A stretch of 64,000 bases of DNA from Chryseobacterium sp. c4a (GCF_009900745.1 NZ_WXVU01000014.1:1-64000); one strand, 5' to 3'; counted from the first letter of the stretch, positions 27,202 through 35,437 are shown. Numbers and translations: made by a program. Notes: generated by a model not told the origin, from the letters alone.

Positions 27202-27867
27202 ATGTTCAAAAAAATTTTAATAGCCGAAGACCACGAAAGCAGTAGTATTTCTGTACAAAGAACCCTTGAAGATCTTAATATTACCAATACAGACTATGTG
27301 TATTATTGTGATGATGCAGTAGCCAAAGTACAAAAATCTATTAGAGAGAATGATTTATATGATTTACTAATTACGGATCTCTCTTTTGAAGAAGATCATC
27401 GTGAACAAAAAATTAAAGATGGGAAAGAACTTATTAAAACCGTAAAAGAATTACATCCTTCTCTGAAAACAATTGTTTTCTCTGCAGAACATAAATCCGG
27501 TATTATCAATTCTCTTTTTACAGAATATGGAGCTAATGGATTTGTTCGTAAAGCCAGAAATGATGCTAAAGAACTTAAAAAAGCCATTGCCTCAGTATTT
27601 GAAGGTAACAATTATCTATCCCTTGATCTTAAACAGGAAGTGAAGAAACTCAACAATTATGAGTTTTCAGAATATGATATCACCCTTGTCTCTCTTTTGT
27701 CACAAGGAGTGCTACAAAAGAATATTCCTGTGTATCTTCAAAACAACAACATTAAGCCCAATAGTCTGAGCAGCGTAGAAAAAAAGCTAAACAGCCTTAA
27801 AGAAGAACTTGGAATCACCAATAATGAACAACTTGTTGCTTTTTGTAAAGATCTAGGGATTATCTAG
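27202..27867 (+). CDS. Response regulator with atypical LuxR-like output domain
   Basis: The 221-residue protein has a receiver domain with acidic Glu9/Asp10, phosphoacceptor Asp59 (LLITDLSFEED), a Ser in VFSAEHK and Lys in GFVRKARND. The C-terminal 65 residues (YDITLVSLLSQGVLQKNIPV...SSVEKKLNSLKEELG) resemble a NarL/LuxR helix-turn-helix in spacing but are divergent, with an Asn-rich insert QNNNIKPNS before the recognition helix. It is the evident partner of the TPR kinase upstream. DNA targets are unknown; the structured divergent spacer is a candidate. Confidence 0.83.
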   Translation: MFKKILIAEDHESSSISVQRTLEDLNITNTDYVYYCDDAVAKVQKSIRENDLYDLLITDLSFEEDHREQKIKDGKELIKTVKELHPSLKTIVFSAEHKSGIINSLFTEYGANGFVRKARNDAKELKKAIASVFEGNNYLSLDLKQEVKKLNNYEFSEYDITLVSLLSQGVLQKNIPVYLQNNNIKPNSLSSVEKKLNSLKEELGITNNEQLVAFCKDLGII

Positions 27868-27894
27868 ACTAGAACAAAACCTATCATTTTATAC

Positions 27895-27922
27895 AACCTT
27901 TCAACTTTTTGAAAGGTTTTTT
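27895..27922 (+). terminator. Terminator after the response regulator gene
   Basis: An 8-bp stem (27895-27902 with 27911-27918) is followed by a T run. Confidence 0.75.
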
Positions 27923-27963
27923 GTTTTTACGGTTTCCCGTAAGGATTGGAAATTAAACGATCT

Positions 27964-27971
27964 TACTTTTG
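27964..27971 (+). promoter_or_regulatory. -7 promoter element TACTTTTG for the orphan nuclease-like gene
   Basis: This is an exact TAnnTTTG match 19 bases before the ATG at 27991. It falls inside the longer possible reading frame that begins at 27946, which argues for the shorter start. Confidence 0.55.
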
Positions 27972-27990
27972 GGATATAAAAAAAATAATC

Positions 27991-29058
27991 ATGGATCTTA
28001 AGATTAAACTTGAGCAATTACAACAAAAAGTCACAGCATTAAAAGATCATATTGCGACCGAAGAAGCAACTAAAAATGCTTTTGTAATGCCTTTCATACA
28101 AATTCTGGGTTATGACATCTTCAATCCTACAGAAGTTATTCCTGAACATATTTGTGATATTGGAACTAAAAAAGGTGAAAAGGTAGACTATGTAATTAAA
28201 AACAATGACGAACCTATTTTCATAATTGAATGCAAGCATTGGAAAGAAAATGCTGATGCTCATAATTCTCAACTACATAGATATTATCACGTTTCCAAAA
28301 CAAGGTTTGGAGTTCTTACTAACGGTATTATTTATAATTTTTATACTGACCTTGAAAAACCTAATATTATGGATGAAAAACCATTTTTCACTATCAATAT
28401 TGAGGACTTAAAAGACAGTTCTATAAAAATTCTCGAAAGTTTTACCAAAAAAGACTATAATCTTGAAAGCATTTTAGATTCTGCTGAGGCTCTAAAGTAC
28501 ATTAAGGCTATCAGAAAGGAGTTTGAAAAGGAGATAGAATCCCCTTCTGATGAAATTGTTAAACTTTTAGTAAACAGATTTTTTGATAAACCCATTACAG
28601 CAAATAGATTAGTTTCTTTTAAAGAATATACTAAAAAGGCATTAACAACTTCTATCAATGAGTCCATTAGCTATAGGCTTAAGTCTGCTTTAAGCATTAA
28701 TGAACAAATTGAAAAACAAGATGATGATATAAAACCACCCCCATCTATTGATGAAAATAATGATTCTAAAATTGTTACTACTGAAGAAGAACTTGAAGGG
28801 TTTCAAATTGTAAAAGCTATAATGAGAGAGAAGATTCCTTCTACACGTATAGCTTATAGAGATACATTATCCTATTTTGGAATCCTATTGGACGACAATA
28901 ACAGAAAGCCACTTTGTAGACTCCATTTTAACACATCCAACAAGTATATCGAAACATTTCATAATGGGAAAGATTCTGGTGAAAAGGTCTTGCTAAACAG
29001 CCTTGACGAAATATACAATTTCAGAAATGAGCTTCATAAAACGCTTGAACATTATTAA
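27991..29058 (+). CDS. Orphan HsdR-N / PD-(D/E)XK nuclease-like protein
   Basis: The 355-residue protein begins with a coiled coil and the HsdR-N signature ATEEATKNAFVMPFIQILGY. The nuclease core follows: Asp66 (KVDYVIKN) and Glu80-x-Lys82 (PIFIIECKHWKE), the D...ExK pattern of restriction-type endonucleases. There are no helicase motifs and no methyltransferase or specificity gene nearby, so it is not a complete type I system. The C-terminal 70 residues look like a separate globular domain (RLHFNTSNKYIETF). Stand-alone proteins of this type occur widely and are suspected of roles in defence or DNA repair. The ATG at 27991 is preferred over 27946. Confidence 0.75.
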   Translation: MDLKIKLEQLQQKVTALKDHIATEEATKNAFVMPFIQILGYDIFNPTEVIPEHICDIGTKKGEKVDYVIKNNDEPIFIIECKHWKENADAHNSQLHRYYHVSKTRFGVLTNGIIYNFYTDLEKPNIMDEKPFFTINIEDLKDSSIKILESFTKKDYNLESILDSAEALKYIKAIRKEFEKEIESPSDEIVKLLVNRFFDKPITANRLVSFKEYTKKALTTSINESISYRLKSALSINEQIEKQDDDIKPPPSIDENNDSKIVTTEEELEGFQIVKAIMREKIPSTRIAYRDTLSYFGILLDDNNRKPLCRLHFNTSNKYIETFHNGKDSGEKVLLNSLDEIYNFRNELHKTLEHY

Positions 29059-29125
29059 TCTATATCAAATAAAATACTTGCCATAACCATGAAAACATAT
29101 ATATAAAAACTAAAAAACAAATATT

Positions 29126-29440
29126 ATGAAAAAACTACTTTTCACAGGTCTTCTGGGACTTGGTCTTTTATTACCCGCTAACATTTCCGCATCTACAGCC
29201 AGCACATCTTCATCCAAGGAATCTTTCGAAAAGCCAAGAAAGGGGAAAACTAAAACCAGCAGAAAAAGCAAATCAACAAGATCTAGCTATTCTTCACCAA
29301 GATCCTATTCAAGCTCAACCAGTAGAGGATGTACTTACAACGGAAATCAGTTGTACGTCGGATCACGAGGAGGCTGCTATTATTACTCCGGAAATACTAA
29401 GCAGTATGTAGATAGATCTTATTGTGCTGGCTGTAATTAA
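29126..29440 (+). CDS. Small secreted basic Ser/Lys-rich protein with RGGCYYY motif
   Basis: The 104-residue protein has a clear signal peptide (MKKLLFTGLLGLGLLLPANI). A low-complexity Ser/Lys/Arg/Tyr stretch follows (about 25-70). A compact C-terminal module has four cysteines and GSRGGCYYYSGNTKQYVDRS. The RGG-C-YY..SG...YVDRS pattern recalls the PBCV-type basic adaptor motif (GPRGG.YY...GKK.YV) seen at the ends of many small secreted proteins; this is a tentative link. It has its own terminator. Confidence 0.65.
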   Translation: MKKLLFTGLLGLGLLLPANISASTASTSSSKESFEKPRKGKTKTSRKSKSTRSSYSSPRSYSSSTSRGCTYNGNQLYVGSRGGCYYYSGNTKQYVDRSYCAGCN

Positions 29441-29507
29441 AATATAAAGCTAATAACCATGAATTTTAAGTAATTCAAAAAAAAACACTCAACATATAAC
29501 CATCATT

Positions 29508-29537
29508 AAAAAGCGAAGATTCATCTTCGCTTTTTTG
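29508..29537 (+). terminator. Terminator after the secreted basic protein gene
   Basis: A 12-bp perfect stem (29508-29519 with 29524-29535) is followed by a T run. Confidence 0.85.
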
Positions 29538-29746
29538 ACGCATTCAGGCTTTAAAAACTGATAATTGCCATGATAGATGTTTATTATTATTTAAGCATTC
29601 CAACTTAATTCTAATATAGAGCTTTATTCGCAACACAAATCTAAAACCATGAAAATCAGATAGAAATAAATTACACATTTTTATATTTTTCAGCTAACTA
29701 TTATAATTTTTTGTACTTTAGTATAACACCAAAAAACATTTAACTG
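29538..29746. other. AT-rich spacer before the T9SS cargo gene
   Basis: No gene is visible. A one-mismatch -7 element TACTTTAG lies near 29713-29720, about 25 bases before the ATG at 29747, and may be the promoter. Confidence 0.4.
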
Positions 29747-31363
29747 ATGAATAAAAAAATATTTTTTTTATTGCTCCCCTTCCTTGGATATGGACAATAT
29801 AACTTAGTGAACGTTACGAATTACTGTGGGAATACCAATCCATCCCGTTCAAACAGATATACTCATATATTTGAAAAAACAGAAAATTTTCTGGTCTATA
29901 AATTCTATAAAGACTGCCAAGCATCAGGACAGGATAACACTTTTTCAGTTTGGGCTTATGACGGACAAAATCCTCCTTATAAACTAAAATATGATAATGG
30001 CAATGAGGTAAATGATACCTCAAACCTTTGGGCGGGGGAACTAGTAAATAGTAATAATAAAATCTTTTATACTAAACCTCAAATTCCAAATAGCAATAAT
30101 GTAGACACTCATAAAGAACTTTGGTATTTTGATGAAACCATTTCAAAGACCTTGGTTCATCAAGTAAATACAGGCTCTTTTCCCTCTGGCTGCAAAACTT
30201 TTGAAAACCTTACCCCATTTTTGGGTGGATTCTACTATACTGGTGATATCAACAATACTTGTTATATAGACCAAAATATAAATACAACATATCAATTTAC
30301 AGCTAATAGATATAAAAATTACTGGAACCCTCCATTCATTTTTAGCAACATAGAGCACAATGGAAGTTTATTCTATAAAACATGGAAGGATAATACAACA
30401 ATAAGCAATACTATTAAAAAATACAATCCCACAAACAATCAGATAACAAGCATCGTTTCATCTGAAAATGATCAATTTGGTGCTTATCCAAACTATTTAA
30501 CAAAATTCAAAAACAAACTGTTTTTTATCAATCGAACAACTCAATATGGAATTGAAATTTATTATTACGATGATACATCCAATAGTATAACCTGCTTAGA
30601 TGTAACACCAGGAAACAGCTCTTCAAATCCTTCTTTCTTAACAGTCTATAATGATAATTTATACTTTTATAATATAGCAAATAACAAATATTATATCTAT
30701 AAATATGACGGAATCAACTCTCCTACCATAATTCATCAAGAAAATATTACCACGCCGGGAGGAAATTATGATTATACTGGTATATGTGGATATAATGGGA
30801 AGATATATTTTGTAAGAACAACCTCATTATTAGGAGGAGATCAGAATAACTTCACAACAGAATTGTTTGAATATGCAGGTTCCGGTAATGCTCAATTAGT
30901 CGCATCTTTTCCCGAATTCAGAGTTCTTCCTTATGGCCCTATAAATAACACCCTCGTTAATTACCTTCCTCAGTTTAACAGTTCCGGAAGAAGTTCTATA
31001 TTCTCTTTTAAAAATAGCTTGTACATTGTAGGATTTCAAAAATATGGCAGCAATTTTACTGGGGAAGACCTATGGAAGATCTCACCAAACACTACCTTAT
31101 CTGCCAGAGACACTGATACACAGCAAAGAATAGATGTTATAGTATACCCTAACCCCACCAATGATGAGGTTAGTCTAAAGTTCACAAAGAGCCCTACAAC
31201 TGTAAAAGTTGAGATTTATAATGCAGCATCACAATTGATGAAAACAATAGATTTTAATGATAAAGACGAACTCAGGTTTAAGATGCCTGACTCTAAAGGA
31301 ACATATTTGCTAAGAATCATTAGCGATCAAAAAAGTATAGTTACTAAAGTGACAAAAAAATAA
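29747..31363 (+). CDS. Type IX secretion cargo protein with C-terminal sorting domain
   Basis: The 538-residue protein has a signal peptide (MNKKIFFLLLPFLGYGQ). A long region of short beta repeats follows with ELWYFDE, LFFINRTTQYGIEIYYYDD and DNLYFYN motifs, like ELWxSDGT-type propeller proteins. It ends in a type A sorting domain (VYPNPTNDEVSLKF ... GTYLLRIISDQKSIVTKVTKK, here as two fragments). The sorting domain directs export across the outer membrane by the gliding/T9SS machinery. The ligand or activity is unknown. It is monocistronic with a strong terminator. Confidence 0.85.
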   Translation: MNKKIFFLLLPFLGYGQYNLVNVTNYCGNTNPSRSNRYTHIFEKTENFLVYKFYKDCQASGQDNTFSVWAYDGQNPPYKLKYDNGNEVNDTSNLWAGELVNSNNKIFYTKPQIPNSNNVDTHKELWYFDETISKTLVHQVNTGSFPSGCKTFENLTPFLGGFYYTGDINNTCYIDQNINTTYQFTANRYKNYWNPPFIFSNIEHNGSLFYKTWKDNTTISNTIKKYNPTNNQITSIVSSENDQFGAYPNYLTKFKNKLFFINRTTQYGIEIYYYDDTSNSITCLDVTPGNSSSNPSFLTVYNDNLYFYNIANNKYYIYKYDGINSPTIIHQENITTPGGNYDYTGICGYNGKIYFVRTTSLLGGDQNNFTTELFEYAGSGNAQLVASFPEFRVLPYGPINNTLVNYLPQFNSSGRSSIFSFKNSLYIVGFQKYGSNFTGEDLWKISPNTTLSARDTDTQQRIDVIVYPNPTNDEVSLKFTKSPTTVKVEIYNAASQLMKTIDFNDKDELRFKMPDSKGTYLLRIISDQKSIVTKVTKK

Positions 31364-31398
31364 CATTGTACTACTACAAAATTCAGAATCTATAAAAT

Positions 31399-31427
31399 AA
31401 AAAAGCGAAGATTGTCTTCGCTTTTTT
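31399..31427. terminator. Terminator of the T9SS cargo gene
   Basis: A 13-bp perfect stem (31399-31411 with 31415-31427) has a 3-base loop. A and T tracts flank it, so it may be bidirectional. Its stem resembles the one at 29508. Confidence 0.88.
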
Positions 31428-31620
31428 ATTTTATCATCATTTCCGTATGCGGAATATCGTCTTCTAAATATTTCTTTCCGGTATCCTCAAAACCAAAATC
31501 TCCGTAGAATTTCAACAGATAATCTTGCGCTGAAATCCTGATTTCTGAAGTGTGAAAACGATTTTCTATCGTATCAACTGCATACTTAATCAAAAGCTGT
31601 ACAAATAAAGGATGCTAATG
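31426..31620 (-). pseudogene. Remnant of the acetyltransferase gene 3' end
   Basis: Read on the minus strand, this encodes the last 50 or so residues of the intact GNAT protein at 33298-33747 (IRISAQDYLLKFYGDFGFED, then KYLEDDIPHTEMMIK and stop at 31426). Upstream of 31593 the similarity ends abruptly and a stop interrupts the frame, so no N-terminal domain is present. It is a duplicated 3' fragment, not a functional gene. Confidence 0.85.
31437..31593. repeat. 157-bp direct repeat, copy 1
   Basis: It matches 33309-33465 in the same orientation at a constant offset of 1872 bases with three mismatches by eye (about 98 percent identity). Confidence 0.9.
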
Positions 31621-31653
31621 CAGGTACAAGGAAGATATTCCCAAACATATTTT

Positions 31654-31684
31654 AAAAAACAGGCTGCATGTTTTTTAGCAGCCT
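31654..31684 (-). terminator. Terminator of the pectate-lyase-fold gene
   Basis: A 7-bp stem (31661-31667 with 31678-31684) has an A tract at 31654-31659, read as a U tract on the minus strand. Confidence 0.6.
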
Positions 31685-31726
31685 ATTTTTATAGATTCTA
31701 AAGCATTATCTTAAGTTCAAAGAATA

Positions 31727-33178
31727 TTAAACAATATTTCCTGATGCATCTACCCAACTATTTCCATTAAACCAGATCGGCTTTAATAAATCTGTATCAA
31801 AAATCATCGAGCCGACGGAATTATTCTGAGGTCTTTGTGATGAACTTAAATGTATAGTTGAATTATATTTATTAGGAATATATGCACCAAGGTTCTTATC
31901 CCTCACATTTTGGATTGTGGTCATTTTTCCATTATCAATAATACCTGCACTTGGTAATCCAAAATATTTAATGGTTACATTTTCTATTTTTGTAGCTTCA
32001 GCAGAATTATCAATCTGTAATTCCTGCCAAAATCCTCCTAAAACGGTTGCTCCCTGACCTTGAAACCAGGCTTTTTTGGATGCATAGCAATTAATATAAA
32101 CCGTATGAATTCCGTCATCAAGAATATCTGCAATCGAATGATCATTTTCAAAAGCACTTCCAATAAACGTATTGTATCGGCTTTCTCTGCTTACCATTAC
32201 ACCATATTTTGTACAGGACTCCGGAGTTCCACTATAAAAAGTATTTTGATCACCTTGAAAAATATTGACTCCAAAAGGCATTCCCTCCATTTTAATATCA
32301 TAAAAAGAATTGTTACTACAATTTCCAATTCCCTTTAATACCTCTACTATTACTTCTTTTCCGTCTTTTATCTTTTTTTCTTTTTCTATTCTATGCCCAT
32401 GATCCAGTTTTAATCCCTGATAAGGAATATTTTTATTACCTGTTTTCATAACAGTATCAACATCAGAACTACATTGTAAATTTTTGAAACCGGAAAGCAT
32501 AACTCCCTTAAAATGAAAACCAATTCCTAAGTCTTTATCAGCTTCCCGTACAGCAACATTCTCCCAATTACAATGAGCTATTCCTTGGGCTAAGATCAAT
32601 ACTTCTGTATTATACTGCCCTTCTACAACAATATTGTTAAGGTTTAAGTTTTTACAAAACGGTGGCGAATCATTATTATCCTTAAAGGCATTCATCTCCA
32701 ATGCAATACCTCCCTTCATGCATTTCAAAACAACACCTCTAAAAGTTTCTCCTTTAATAGTCAGGTTCTCTATTTTTATATTCCCAATATCAGTATATCG
32801 ATAAATACCATTAGGAAAATAAATAGTGATCGCTTTGTCAAATTGATGGTACATTGCACCATTTTCAGGTATTATTCTCTCTTTTCTGTAATTTTCACAA
32901 AACGCCAAAGCCTTTTTAATCGCAGCACTATTATCTGTAAAATCATCTCCCTTAGCTCCAAATCTTTGGATATTTAATTGTCCACTGGTCAAAAAGTTAA
33001 TATCCACATAAAAATCATTTCCTTTTTTTCTGTAAACGACTCCATCATCAGTTACTGCTGCAGAACCTGTATATTTTTGATAGTTCACATTTTCCTTGGT
33101 AAAACTATCCACTAACTGAACTACATCATCTGAAGGATATGCACTCGTTGGGCTAAAAAAATCTTCTGTAAAAATCAT
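31727..33178 (-). CDS. Pectate-lyase superfamily (GH28-like beta-helix) protein
   Basis: The 483-residue protein has an N-terminal segment of about 75 residues. Then comes NIQRFGAKGDDFTDNSAAIK, the hallmark start of the Pectate_lyase_3 beta-helix fold, followed by rungs such as IKIENLTIKG and LNLNNIVVEGQ. The C-terminus (SVGSMIFDTDLLKPIWFNGN) resembles attachment modules of surface or phage-tail-spike proteins. It lacks a signal peptide. It lies between two copies of the GNAT gene 3' end, which suggests arrival by insertion. It may act on polysaccharide; catalytic residues are not assigned. Confidence 0.75.
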   Translation of the reverse strand: MIFTEDFFSPTSAYPSDDVVQLVDSFTKENVNYQKYTGSAAVTDDGVVYRKKGNDFYVDINFLTSGQLNIQRFGAKGDDFTDNSAAIKKALAFCENYRKERIIPENGAMYHQFDKAITIYFPNGIYRYTDIGNIKIENLTIKGETFRGVVLKCMKGGIALEMNAFKDNNDSPPFCKNLNLNNIVVEGQYNTEVLILAQGIAHCNWENVAVREADKDLGIGFHFKGVMLSGFKNLQCSSDVDTVMKTGNKNIPYQGLKLDHGHRIEKEKKIKDGKEVIVEVLKGIGNCSNNSFYDIKMEGMPFGVNIFQGDQNTFYSGTPESCTKYGVMVSRESRYNTFIGSAFENDHSIADILDDGIHTVYINCYASKKAWFQGQGATVLGGFWQELQIDNSAEATKIENVTIKYFGLPSAGIIDNGKMTTIQNVRDKNLGAYIPNKYNSTIHLSSSQRPQNNSVGSMIFDTDLLKPIWFNGNSWVDASGNIV

Positions 33179-33266
33179 AATAATCTATTGTTTAAGGTTA
33201 ACATGACGAAGATATCAAGAGACAGCGCCAAAACTTGACATATCATAAAAAAGAATCAAGGTAAAA

Positions 33267-33292
33267 AAAGCATCCCATTATTGAGATGCTTT
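33267..33292 (-). terminator. Terminator of the engB-GNAT transcript
   Basis: An 8-bp stem (33267-33274 with 33285-33292) has an A run on its left flank, read as a U tract on the minus strand. Confidence 0.65.
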
Positions 33293-33297
33293 CTATT

Positions 33298-33747
33298 TTA
33301 TTTTCTAATCATTTCCGTATGCGGAATATCGTCTTCTAAATATTTCTTTCCTGTATCCTCAAAACCAAAATCTCCGTAGAATTTCAACAGATAATCTTGC
33401 GCTGAAATCCTGATTTCTGAAGTGTGAAAACGATTTTCTATCGTATCAACAGCATACTTGATCAATACCTTTCCTAAGCTCTTTCCCCTAGCCTGTTCTG
33501 TGGTGAGAACCCTACCAATAGAAGTTTCATCATATTTTATTCCTTTATCGAAAATACGGCAATACGCAAGTACTTCCCCTTTTTCTTCCGCCCAGATATG
33601 AACCGCTTTCTGGTCATAATTATCCAGGTCAGGGTAAGGACAATTTTGTTCAATCACAAAAACATCAATACGAGCCTTTAAAACAGCATATAATTCAGAA
33701 ACTGTAAACTCTTCAAAAGTCTTAATTTTCCAAATAATATTATTCAT
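33298..33747 (-). CDS. ElaA-like GNAT N-acetyltransferase
   Basis: The 149-residue protein matches ElaA-type acetyltransferases: FEEFTVSELYAVLKARIDVF, VIEQNCPYPDLDNYD, then the acetyl-CoA loop TEQARGKSLGKVLIKYA and IRISAQDYLLKFYGDFGF. The substrate is unknown. Its ATG overlaps the end of engB by 8 bases, so it is translationally coupled to it. Its 3' part is duplicated 1.87 kb downstream on the other side of the pectate-lyase-fold gene. Confidence 0.88.
   Translation of the reverse strand: MNNIIWKIKTFEEFTVSELYAVLKARIDVFVIEQNCPYPDLDNYDQKAVHIWAEEKGEVLAYCRIFDKGIKYDETSIGRVLTTEQARGKSLGKVLIKYAVDTIENRFHTSEIRISAQDYLLKFYGDFGFEDTGKKYLEDDIPHTEMIRK
33309..33465. repeat. 157-bp direct repeat, copy 2 (inside the intact GNAT gene)
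   Basis: It is the parental copy of the segment repeated at 31437-31593. The identity begins a few codons before the GNAT stop and ends about 110 codons into the gene, counted from the start. Confidence 0.9.
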
Positions 33748-34363
33748 CGAAGCTTACACCATTTTGAGTTAAAAAATCATTTGTCTTAGATATAAAATCT
33801 AAAATAGCATCTCCTCCTTCTTTCTTTTCAGCTGAGGTAATATATAACTCTGGAAGATCTTCCCATGTTTTATGCAGTTCTAATTTATAGTCTTCAACAT
33901 TCTTGATCACAGCATTAGGTTTTAGCTTGTCTGCTTTTGTAAATACAATTGAAAACGGAACACCACTTTCTCCACACCATTGCATAAAATCAAGATCAAT
34001 GGCCTGAGGTTTATGTCTTATATCTACCAATACAAAAAGGTTCACCAGGTTTCTTCGGTTCAGGATATAATTAGTAATCAGCTTTTCAAAATCCTTTCTC
34101 TGAACCTTTGAAACTTTTGCATATCCATATCCCGGTAAATCGGTAAGATACCAGTCCTCATTAACTAAGAAATGATTGATCAGCTGAGTTTTTCCCGGAG
34201 TCTGTGACGTTTTAGCAAGATCCTTATGATTCATCATGGCATTAATCAATGATGATTTTCCTACATTAGATCTTCCGATAAAAGCATACTCAGGAATATT
34301 CGGTTCAGGACATTCCTGCCATTTTCCACTACTTTTTACAAACGTTGCTGTCTTAATAATCAT
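33740..34363 (-). CDS. engB: Ribosome biogenesis GTPase EngB/YsxC
   Basis: The 207-residue GTPase has G1 GRSNVGKSS (30-38), G3 DLPGYGYAKVS and G4 FTKADK. It acts in large-subunit ribosome assembly. The start is taken at the ATG at 34363 (MIIKTATFVKSSGKWQ) because family members begin there; an in-frame upstream start at 34393 would add ten unusual residues. It overlaps the GNAT gene by 8 bases and lies 63 bases downstream of the hydrolase gene. Confidence 0.95.
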   Translation of the reverse strand: MIIKTATFVKSSGKWQECPEPNIPEYAFIGRSNVGKSSLINAMMNHKDLAKTSQTPGKTQLINHFLVNEDWYLTDLPGYGYAKVSKVQRKDFEKLITNYILNRRNLVNLFVLVDIRHKPQAIDLDFMQWCGESGVPFSIVFTKADKLKPNAVIKNVEDYKLELHKTWEDLPELYITSAEKKEGGDAILDFISKTNDFLTQNGVSFDE

Positions 34364-34426
34364 TTTTGAATATATTTTAGAAAAATAAACCATTAAGAAA
34401 AGCTCTTAATGGTCATTTATTATGTT

Positions 34427-35188
34427 TTAAACTTTATCTTTTATCCAGCTATACAGGATTTCACAAAACTCATCCGGTTTTTCCATCATGGCGGCGTGGC
34501 CACAATGATCGATCCAGAATAGTTCTGAATTAGGAATAAACTTATGCATATCTTCAGCCACTTCAGGCGGAGTTACATTGTCCTGTTTTCCCCAGATCAG
34601 ACAAGTAGGTGTTTGAATCTTTGGAAGATCATTCAACATATTGTGTTTGATGGCACTTCTTGCCAACATTACCGTTTTTATTCCTTTCATTCTGTCATTC
34701 ACCACTGAGAAAACTTCGTCAACAAGATCTTCAGTGGCGATCTTAGGATCGTAGAATACCTCTTCTGTTTTCTTTCTGATATATGATCGGTCATTCTTTC
34801 TTGGAAAACTATCCCCGAAAGTTCTCTCATACAAACCTGAGCTCCCAGTTAGAACCAAGTTCTTTACCAGATCAGGTCTCGCCAAGGTCAAAATAAGCCC
34901 TACATGCCCGCCCATAGAGTTTCCCACAATGGTAACAGGCCCTGAAATATGACTTTCAATAAACTTGATGATATATTTTGCTATAGTGGTAAGATTCGTA
35001 TTGAGTACCGGCAAATCATAGATCGGCAGCTGAGGAACATATACTTTGAATCCTCTGTCTGAAAAAAAATCTACCATTTTATCGAAATTGCTCAAACCAC
35101 CCATTAATCCGTGCAACAGCACTAATGGATGTCCTTCCCCCGCCTCTACATAGGAATATTTCTTTTCTTTTTTCGTACTAAATATCAT
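34427..35188 (-). CDS. Alpha/beta hydrolase
   Basis: The 253-residue protein has the oxyanion segment LVLLHGLMGG, nucleophile elbow GNSMGGH and C-terminal DHCGHAAMMEKPDEF, giving a Ser-Asp-His triad with a probable Asp in WGKQDNVTPP. The start is set at the ATG at 35188; a TTG upstream would add 15 residues lacking family character and would overlap the promoter. It is the first gene of the hydrolase-engB-GNAT transcript, divergent from the dcw cluster. The substrate is unknown. Confidence 0.85.
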   Translation of the reverse strand: MIFSTKKEKKYSYVEAGEGHPLVLLHGLMGGLSNFDKMVDFFSDRGFKVYVPQLPIYDLPVLNTNLTTIAKYIIKFIESHISGPVTIVGNSMGGHVGLILTLARPDLVKNLVLTGSSGLYERTFGDSFPRKNDRSYIRKKTEEVFYDPKIATEDLVDEVFSVVNDRMKGIKTVMLARSAIKHNMLNDLPKIQTPTCLIWGKQDNVTPPEVAEDMHKFIPNSELFWIDHCGHAAMMEKPDEFCEILYSWIKDKV

Positions 35189-35210
35189 ATAATGCCTTAA
35201 TAAAGCCCTG

Positions 35211-35218
35211 CAAAAATA
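35211..35218 (-). promoter_or_regulatory. -7 promoter element of the hydrolase gene
   Basis: The plus-strand CAAAAATA reads TATTTTTG on the minus strand, an exact TAnnTTTG match about 22 bases before the ATG at 35188. Confidence 0.5.
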
Positions 35219-35412
35219 CAAATTAAACCTCAAAAATATTTTGATTATCCTAATTTAAGATAAAAATAATACAATATTCTGCTTTTTAACTTTTTTTTTC
35301 AAAACCCCTTTATTATGGCTTAAATAACAGTTTTAACAACCATCTACATATCAATGAATTACATTCTTGGAACTCAATCTTTAATAAAACTTATTAACAT
35401 TGAGTCAAAAAG

Positions 35413-35437
35413 TGGGAAAAAGTGGGAAATTTTGGAA
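35413..35437 (+). promoter_or_regulatory. Three MraZ-type operator boxes
   Basis: TGGGA at 35413-35417, TGGGA at 35423-35427 and TGGAA at 35433-35437 start exactly 10 bases apart, separated by 5-base spacers. This is the TGGGN-N5 direct-repeat arrangement bound by MraZ in other bacteria. It lies just upstream of the mraZ -7 element, where binding would block RNA polymerase. Confidence 0.8.

Noticed and set aside
27946-27990. Longer start for the HsdR-N protein
   Set aside because: It would include the promoter -7 element, and the family N-terminus begins at 27991.
27991-29058. Complete type I restriction system
   Set aside because: No hsdM, hsdS or helicase domain is present in or next to this gene.
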